Below are positions 57,375 to 64,000 of a stretch of 64,000 nt of DNA, one piece after another. Source of the stretch: Batillaria attramentaria (Eukaryota; Mollusca; Gastropoda; Batillariidae); NCBI GenBank assembly GCA_018292915.2, contig JACVVK020000057.1, forward strand, positions 117,001-181,000. Direction: 5' to 3'. Below the pieces are notes generated by a model, which was not told the DNA's origin, ran no database searches, and saw only the letters and a list, made by a program, of their open reading frames with translations. How positions within the stretch are numbered: position 1 is the first letter of the stretch; every line of letters starts with the position of its first letter. Both the position numbers and the translations under genes were made by a program.

Positions 57375-57510
57375 AAAGTGGCTGCGAACCCGCATACATT
57401 AAATGTTTGAAGAGGCTGCTCTTAAAGGAAGAGAGTGTTTTTGGCCGTTTTCTAATATGGATGGGAAGTGTATTCCAAAGTGCACTCCCAGAAAAAGTTA
57501 AATTGGTTTT
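57375..57510 (-). repeat. dispersed repeat, partner of 37675-37800
   Basis: 'taaatgtttgaagaggctgc' and 'agtgcactcccagaaaaag' are the reverse complement of the earlier copy. It carries the same LINE-like reading. Confidence 0.5.
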
Positions 57511-57533
57511 CAGTTGTAGAGATCTATTCTAGG

Positions 57534-57564
<31 letters not shown>

Positions 57565-58092
57565 GACGTGTCAACATCCGCCAGTGTGACAATGTCCGTG
57601 CAGGGGAACGTGTAATATTAGGCATTATATCCCCTGTGATTAATACAACGTTGACATAATATTGTTAATCAGCATAAGCCGCAAGCTTGCATCAGCAAAC
57701 ATCAGTGGACAGCCGCTGCTCGGCGGTGAAATTTGATACTGTTGATATTCATCCAGATCACTGACAGTGCATCATGAACTTGAATACACCGGGAAAACAT
57801 CAAGAACATTTATTTCATTTTTATGGTCACGTCTCATAAGTTTGCTGGCTGTTCCATTTTACAGCTCATCAACACGCCCCTTTTTAAGGTTCGTCAAAGC
57901 AGAGAGATACATAACTTGTACTCTGTATACACAAGGCCGCGCAAACGATAGCATATATTATTATCTACAGGTTTTCCACAAACGTTAACGCCATGTCAGC
58001 AGTGTAGTCTTAAACAAAAGGTGTTTGACGGCCGGCCAAGTCGCATATTCTATATATATCTTTGCTGTTCGTCCATCGCGAGCGATGATGGG
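57511..58092. other. no gene recognised
   Basis: (CG)n(GA)n at about 57534-57562; nothing else. Confidence 0.5.
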
Positions 58093-58140
58093 TAGGTGGG
58101 TGGGTCTTTGGGAGTTTAACGTCCTTTTCCACCAGATAAG
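58093..58140 (-). mobile_element. SINE-A 3' fragment
   Basis: GGGT-rich tail and 'gggagtttaacgtccttttc' only. Confidence 0.55.
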
Positions 58141-58529
58141 GCGAGCGATGATGACCGTGACCGTCAGTCTGTTAATTGGAGCTGACTGGATGCGATGTGT
58201 CCGGAGATGTCGGACTGGTGAGTCCAGTGCGGGCACGGAATTCCCTTGCACCGGTAGGGCATACACGTGTGGGTCAGGCTGTGGTGTTGCTGGCGGCTCT
58301 GGCCCGGCTTTCGGGCAGCGCGTTTGCTTTGTGCGTTCTGGATTCTCTGCTCCTCTGTTGTGTGGGCGCCACCGTGTGATTGTGCTGCGCCAGGTCCGGG
58401 CAGTGGGGCGATCCGCTTGCGCAAGGGTCTCCCATGAGACCTGTAAACGAGTCCCATATAATTGTACTGTATAATATTCTTTTGTCAAGTTACTGGCGTT
58501 ATCGTTATGGTGTGAGCAGGCGGTGTAAT
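58141..58529. other. no gene recognised
   Basis: GC-rich, with long overlapping open frames on both strands but no domain and no start context. Confidence 0.4.
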
Positions 58530-58970
58530 GGGGATGTCGGTGGTCTAGTGCCGGTAAAGACTTCAGTTCGCCATCCATGCGAGACTGAGGTCAGGTTCGA
58601 GTCCCACTCGGGCAAAAGAATTTTTCCTTCTCGTATGTGGCACCGTTCATTCGGGCCGATCTATGTCGTCTGGGGGTTTCGTCTCTCCGGGTACTCCGGC
58701 TTCCTCCGCCGCCTCCGGGCTGCTTTGGCCGGAAATGTTCAGCCCGGAGGATTTGAAAATAAATTCAATTCTAAATTCCGAAAGCTAAATTGCTGAGCTG
58801 ACTCTTCACACCGGCCACGTACATGTCCAGTATGTGAGAGAATGTGTGTGATTCACGTGAGCCGGCGTGTCCCAGTGTTGCCAACAGGCTTCAGTTCGCG
58901 GCGGCCGATTGAAGAAACTGGGTATAAAGCGCACACACAATACACAGTTACTGTTATCAGACTTACTCCC
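58530..58970 (+). mobile_element. SINE-C, altered copy
   Basis: 'ggtggtctagtg', 'gtcccactcgg', 'ccttctcgtatgtggcaccg' and 'tgtgattcacgtgag' give the family. It has unusual insertions such as ccggt and cagttcgcc, and an extra stretch around 58870-58905. Confidence 0.7.
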
Positions 58971-59224
58971 TTGCCCGCGGGTCGGCCGGGGGCACTTCTC
59001 GCGTAAACGCTGTATGTCTACTCCGGCCCTTCTAGTCTAACCAGACACTGAGGCTCCACCCTCCACACGTCACGTCAGTCACAGTCAGATTTACTTTCAT
59101 CAGCGCTGGAAGCACTCCACTTTGCTAATGAAACAAATCGTCAGTTAGTCTTTATATGCTGAATTATGTGGTTTAGCCGAACTCAGTAGACTCTCAGCCG
59201 GGGAGTACTGACATCAGCTTTGGA

Positions 59225-59460
59225 AATGTTCAGCCCACCAAATTTGAAAAATAAATGCAATTCTAAATTCCGAAATTTAAATAGCTGAGCTGACCCTTCG
59301 CACCACGTGATTGTAGTCAGTGTGTTTATGTCGAGTGTGTGAGAGAATGCGTGTGATTCAGGTGAGCTGTGCTGTGTTTGGGTTCAGTTCGCGGCGCTTT
59401 GAGCCGATTCATGAAATTGGGTAAAGCGCCTATACAATGCTCATTATTATTATTATTATC
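59225..59460 (+). mobile_element. SINE-C 3' half
   Basis: 'aatgttcagcccaccaaatt' through 'gcgctttgagccgattcatg' to (ATT)n. The part before 59225 carries gtactgacatca in place of the normal core. Confidence 0.75.
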
Positions 59461-59854
59461 AGCTAGTCCAGCGTTAACGCGGGGTATACTGACGCAGCTG
59501 GGCCGGACTGAAGTATACACACCGCGTGTCAGCCTGTCAAGTTACTACACACCGGCGGTTCGGTTTGTCAAATTACGAGTCAAGTTCTTTCCCGTCACTG
59601 ATTTTACGAAACAACTTGACTGATTGCCAAAGCGAAAAAAACCTTGATACAACTTGAAACAAGAAACTGAACAAACCAAACAAAACCATGCCAAGAAATG
59701 CTGTTCTCGCTGCAAAAAACTGACAGTCATTTTGGAAGATTCCAGAAGATCCATCACAGTAACAAAATAATGATGAAATTAGAATTTCCGATGCTAAATG
59801 CGAACTTTCTTTCTGCCGTTGCTTCCAGCTAACCAATCGTGAGGCATGTCATCC
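59461..59854. other. no gene recognised
   Basis: Upstream flank of the zinc transporter; no repeat signature. Confidence 0.45.
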
Positions 59855-59950
59855 AGGTGGTGGTCTGCGCGGATTGGCTCTCAATGACGTAGGCGTTTCA
59901 CGTTGCGAGACAAAAAGGGGAGGGCAGCGCGCCTGAGGTCCGCCATCTTG
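59832..59950 (+). promoter_or_regulatory. probable promoter of the zinc transporter
   Basis: Within 120 bases: CCAAT at 59833-59837, inverted CCAAT (ATTGG) at 59873-59877, a CRE-like TGACGTA at 59885-59891, and CCGCCATCTTG at 59940-59950, which is the YY1 consensus often found at transcription starts. The first coding ATG is at 60286. No TATA box is seen. Confidence 0.45.
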
Positions 59951-60285
59951 ATTCACGTATGGTGGCATGCACACGGCCCTAAATTTTTCGTCTTATTTGT
60001 ATGCATGGGGACCGCCGTGACCCCAGTTTGTAAACGGTCATTGATGCTAGTCACGAAAAGAAGGTTGTGAATATCGAAGACGTGCATTAGGAGACAGCAG
60101 AGAACGGAGGAAAGGAGAACTTTGCTTTTCGCACTGTCGGTCAAAGTTTGCTGTCGTGGCACAGACTTTTTGCAGGCACATTTTCACTGTCAATACGGTC
60201 CGTACGCACGTGGTTCTGTTTGCTTGTAAGGCTTGCATCGTGCATCTTGAACAATCATCGGCGTAGGTATTTTATCGGTTCCATC

Positions 60286-63200
60286 ATGTGTAAGTACCGC
60301 ATTCTACCAGTTGCATTTGTTTGCCTTTGTTGTGCGCACTGCATACAAAGCAGTAGCAAGCCGACGCTGCCGAAGCACGACGGAAATGGCCGGCAGGCGG
60401 GAAACGGCACCGATACACATGTGCATATTCACGCGCACATGAACATAACGTCGACAGACTCAGAAATCTCAGAGGCAGAAAGCGATTATTTTGTTTCCCA
60501 TCTTTTCAAAACGTACAGCGGGTCTGAAAAAACTTTAACACTGGACGGGTTCACTCGACTGCTGTGTAGGCTCGACATTCTTCCACTGCCCGAAGCAGAC
60601 GACACGAACGAAGGTAAGACTCGTGTGCAAAGCGTCCCTAGTGCTTGCGAAAACGTTACGTTCGCGGGTGTTCAGTCCCGCTTCAGTGATCATGATACGC
60701 ACGAAGACAGCGAACACAATCACGCGCACGGAGATGAACATGAACACGACCACACTGATGACCACAGCGACCATGACCATCAACCAAACCGCAATGCCGA
60801 GGGAGGAAATGGTATCGGCACACACCAACAGGGTTCGGAAACATCTGCAAAGAAGAGGAGAAGATCCGTAGCGGAGGAAACAATACACGATCACCATGAC
60901 CACTCAGGCGTAAGTACGGGTGTATATATATTGAAATACTAAATGGTTCGTACCGGGATATAAAACAGGCTGGGGAATTTTCAGTCATTTGGCAATTTTG
61001 ACCCAAATTTTCTTTCAGCAAACCAAAAAAAAAAAAAAAAAAAGCCAAAGAAAAGGAGAGGGGAAATACATTTCATACACAGTATATAATATATATATAT
61101 TATATATCATAATGCATGTAATGCCATATGGGGCAGCCTAACTTCATTTTTGGAAGATGTACTGTATGTCAGTACCATGGCAGTATTTTACTTTTCGGTG
61201 CCAGGAGAGGCCACTAAATGTCTTTAAAATGCTAAAATTTGTTCTCTGTCTTACTCTTAGGGTGGTCCCCCAGCTAGGTGCTACCCTCAGTACCCCGTCC
61301 TAGGTTTCACCCTTTTTTTTCCCCTCAGCAATTCCCTAGCCTGATAAGGGGCTGCTGAAGGAAGCAGTTTCAACATCAGTCATGTTCATGTATTTCAGTT
61401 CTCTGTCCCACTGCTGGGTAACCTCTGGAGAGAAATATATATATATAGCAGTACATGAAGCTGTATTGACTGACCTGGTGCATGACTGCCTGACCTTGAT
61501 GAAGTTGTTAATTGCTGTGTTGCAGTGCGTTGGCCCCAGAGACCTGTTGGAATACTTCCACATTCCAGAAGATACACTGCATGTCACTGACTTCCGGCGG
61601 CTCTGTCCAGCTCTAATCTACCAGATTAATACAGGCTTTTGTCATGGTCACCATGGGGATCATGACCACCATGACCATGACCATGACCATGACCACCTTG
61701 GAGATGCTGACCCAGCTGCTGAGGAGTACAGCTTTAGCACAATACCAGGCAAAGGTAGGGGCTCTCTGACTGCGCAGAGGTGCCAACTAGTACGGAGTGG
61801 CCGTATTTTTTTCCGTTTGACTCGATTAAATACGGTTTGGTCGCAAAAATACGGAGGAGACAAATTTCATCGAGGCTTGTTATGTCGACTATTTTTAGCG
61901 CTTTGCGGACAATAACCTTTGAACTGGAGGTTGTGGCCAATCACAGTTGAGTTTCTAGATCATGCAGCCAATCGTGGCACCACGCGCCTCAAGTGTTGAC
62001 AAAATGGCGCGTAGTGGGGCGCAATCAACACAGGTTCGATTGGCTTTGATCAAGCACCTTGATTCACAAACGACCTCCAGCAAGCAGACTAGCAATATCA
62101 AACGCATCAAGACTATACATTCTGTCTGTTTATGGTTTAGCAAAATAAAAGCGACACAAAAAGGGAACAGAAACCACCTTAACTTTGACAAAGGACGGCA
62201 CAGGTCGACGTTTCGGCTTACGCCTTCTTCAGGACATAAACAATCTTAGAAGAAGGCGTAAGCCGAAACGTCGACCTGTGCCGTCCTTTGTCAAAGTTAA
62301 GTGGTTTCTGTCCCTTTTGTGTCCGCTTTTATTTGCTTAACTTGTAACCCACTTCGCAGTCATTACCGTTTCCCGTTTCTGTTTTATGGGTTTGTTTTTG
62401 TCTTTGTATGGCAGAATACCGACAAGTGCCGAAAAATACTGACATTTGCGCGAAGAACTTCAAGAAGTACTGACAGACATTTTGGGGGCATTGGCACCTC
62501 TGAGTGCGATACACATTTATTTTGAACTGTCTTAGAAGAGTCAGCACTTCACAAGTGTCCATTCAGGATTTTTTTTCCTTTTAGTTTAATTGTATTGACC
62601 TACTCATGCTGGGATCAGTACATACATCCACAAGAAACTGCTTATTACAATTTACTGCAAATAAAACAGCCCTACTAAACATAAAGATCTACTCATAAAG
62701 ATCCTAAAACAATTTAGTATTACTATATTATATATAATAATAATAATAATGAGTATTGTATAGGCGCTTTACCCAATTTCCTGAATCGGCTCAAAGCGCC
62801 GCGAACTGAACCCAACACGCACGCTCACGTGAATCACACGCATTCTCTCTCACACTGAACATAAACACATTACAATCACGTGGTGCAAAGGGTCAGCTCA
62901 GCTATTTAAATTTCGGAATTTAAAATTGCATTTATTTTTTTCAAATTTGGTGGGCTGAACATTTCCAAAGCAGAATATATAAAACACTAAAAACAATTTT
63001 AAAAAAGTAAGGAAAAAAGACAGTGTTTAAAATCAGAGATGACTTTCGCATCAACATGAAGAATCATTTGGTTCATAATTTATTTTAGTTGTGCGACGGC
63101 CTACATAATAACTCTATGAGCTCATTCTGTGCGACGGCCTACATAATAACTCTATGAGCTCATTCTGTGCGACGGCCTACATAATAACTCTATGAGCTCA

Positions 63201-63847
63201 TTCTGTGCGACGGCCTACATAATAACTCTATGAGCTCATTCTGTGCGACGGCCTACATAATAACTCTATGAGCTCATTCTGTGCGACGGCCTACATAATA
63301 ACTCTATGAGCCCATTCTGTGCGACGGCCTACATAATAACTCTATGAGCCCATTCTGTGCGACGGCCTACATAATAACTCTATGAGCCCATTCTGTGCGA
63401 CGGCCTACATAATAACTCTATGAGCTCATTCTGTGCGACGGCCTACATAATAACTCTATGAGCTCATTCTGTGCGACGGCCTACATAATAACTCTATGAG
63501 CTCATTCTGTGCGACGGCCTACATAATAACTCTATGAGCTCATTCTGTGCGACGGCCTACATAATAACTCTATGAGCTCATTCTGTGCGACGGCCTACAT
63601 AATAACTCTATTAGCTCATTCTGCGACCTGTAGAGGCTCTTAATGTACATGTGTGTTTATCCACACTCTCTTTTCAGTCTGGGGCTTCAGTATCTCGGCA
63701 GTGATTGTGATCTCGCTGGTGGGGTTGTTAGGTGTGGCGGTTATCCCCATCATGCAGAAAGTGTTCTATAACCACCTGCTGCAGCTGCTGGTGGCCTTGG
63801 CTGTTGGGGCCCTGTCAGGGGATGCTTTGCTCCACCTTCTGCCTCAT
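60286..63847 (+). CDS. LIV-1-type ZIP zinc transporter (SLC39A6/10-like), 5' part
   Basis: Zinc importer of the LIV-1 subfamily; the first 341 codons lie in the window. Exons: 60286-60909 (208 codons, donor gtaagt), 61526-61754 (acceptor ttgcag, donor gtaggg) and 63678-63847 (acceptor tttcag, donor gtgagt); the phases agree. Signal peptide MCKYRILPVAFVCLCC. The extracellular domain has His-rich runs (THVHIHAHMN; HNHAHGDEHEHDHTDDHSDH; CHGHHGDHDHHDHDHDHDH), which are zinc-binding in this family, and the prion-like-domain pattern YFVSHLFKTY with CVGPRDLLEYF and LCPALIYQI. The first membrane helices read FSISAVIVISLVGLLGVAVI and LVALAVGALSGDALLHLLPH. The last motif is typical of ZIP6/ZIP10. The remaining helices with the HEXPHE site lie beyond the window. 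Intron 2 is crowded with repeats. Confidence 0.9.
61775..62502. mobile_element. hAT-like TIR element in ZIP intron 2
   Basis: It begins 'cagaggtgccaac' and ends 'ttggcacctctg'. CAG-type termini of this form suit hAT elements. The flanks actgcg and agtgcg are similar but do not give a clean 8-base duplication. It contains the foldback at 62139-62337 and no transposase. Confidence 0.5.
62139..62337. repeat. foldback element, about 90-bp arms
   Basis: Left arm 62139-62230 and right arm 62249-62337 are near-perfect reverse complements, for example 'cgacgtttcggcttacgcct' and its complement. The loop is 18 bases. Small one-base gaps show some age. Confidence 0.85.
62737..62973 (-). mobile_element. 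SINE-C 3' half
   Basis: (AAT)n, 'gcgctttacccaatttcctg', 'cgccgcgaactgaacccaac', ending at 'aacatttccaaagcagaa'. The head is missing. Confidence 0.75.
63091..63622 (+). repeat. 38-bp minisatellite, 14 units
   Basis: The unit starts 'gtgcgacggcctacataata' and continues actctatgagctcattct. Period 38 is exact from 63091. Units differ almost only by a T/C change (gagctc or gagccc). The array ends about 55 bases before the splice acceptor of exon 3. Confidence 0.95.
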
Positions 63848-64000
63848 GTGAGTGTTTTCCACATTCACGGTGTACTTTAGACCCAAGCAGAACACCATGT
63901 TTTAGTTGTTTTGTTTTCTCCTTCCTTTCCCTTAACCAAATGGTGTATAGTCATGGGGGGGGGGGGGGGGTAATAGAGATTTTATCTACAGTGTACCTGT
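63848..64000. other. start of ZIP intron 3
   Basis: Intron sequence after the gtgagt donor, with a G tract at about 63955-63972. Confidence 0.6.

Noticed and set aside
58025..58578. Long overlapping frames on both strands
   Set aside because: They follow from GC-rich sequence without stops; one runs into SINE sequence and none has a recognisable motif.
60535..61048. Minus-strand frames opposite the zinc transporter
   Set aside because: They are antisense to the His/Asp-rich exon; the sense frame has a signal peptide, family motifs and matching splice phases.
63091..63622. Regular direct repeats that might be taken for a CRISPR array
   Set aside because: The 38-base units abut without unique spacers and lie in an intron of a eukaryotic gene.

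Overview
The window is nuclear DNA from an invertebrate animal, most likely a gastropod mollusc. This is an inference from three things: introns with GT..AG ends, receptors of the GRL101 type first described in a pond snail, and a dense load of tRNA-derived SINEs, TIR elements and CA/GT microsatellites. I see no bacterial-type operon, rRNA gene, CRISPR array or free-standing tRNA gene; every tRNA-like sequence noticed sits at the head of a SINE.

Genes from left to right. (1) 3764-5324, minus: a protein kinase A catalytic subunit with only one intron, and two perfect cAMP-response elements about 140 bases upstream of its ATG. (2) 7774-7956, minus: a tentative 60-residue ORF with an N-myristoylation-like start and a CxxC-x17-CxxC pattern. 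(3) 16406-21006, plus, and 27479-32260, minus: two convergent GRL101-like receptors (CUB, LDL-receptor class A, leucine-rich repeats, rhodopsin-type seven-helix domain). The minus copy is intact and carries an extra stalk of about eleven 21-residue repeats, each with an N-glycosylation sequon. The plus copy is broken by two frameshifts. (4) 26339-26480, plus: a lone MADF-domain exon. (5) 42118-47867, minus: a complete four-exon Patched-domain (RND permease) protein of 874 residues. (6) 50740-52961, minus: SDHAF3, a two-exon mitochondrial complex II assembly factor. (7) 60286 to the right edge, plus: the first three coding exons of a LIV-1-type ZIP zinc transporter (SLC39A6/10-like), cut off by the window end.

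The rest is mostly mobile and tandem DNA. I label three SINE families. SINE-A has a tRNA-like head and an ACCC-rich tail, and three copies have 13-15 base target-site duplications. SINE-B is long and A-tailed. SINE-C ends in (ATT)n. DNA transposon remnants include two pogo/Tigger-like elements with TA target sites, several PIF/Harbinger-like elements crowded between the two receptors, a mariner remnant, a hAT-like element with a nested foldback, and smaller TIR elements. Tandem arrays have units of 33, 38, 63, 72, about 185, about 290 and 336 bases.

The genes are not functionally linked as a cluster. The most informative points are the receptor pair and its glyco-repeat array, the kinase with changes at its regulatory-subunit contact surface, the 38-base array just before a ZIP splice acceptor, and a 1.07 kb stretch around 53.65-54.72 kb strongly enriched in ACTG/CAGT, where a SINE appears riddled with micro-insertions. 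All coordinates of repeats are read by eye and may be off by several bases.
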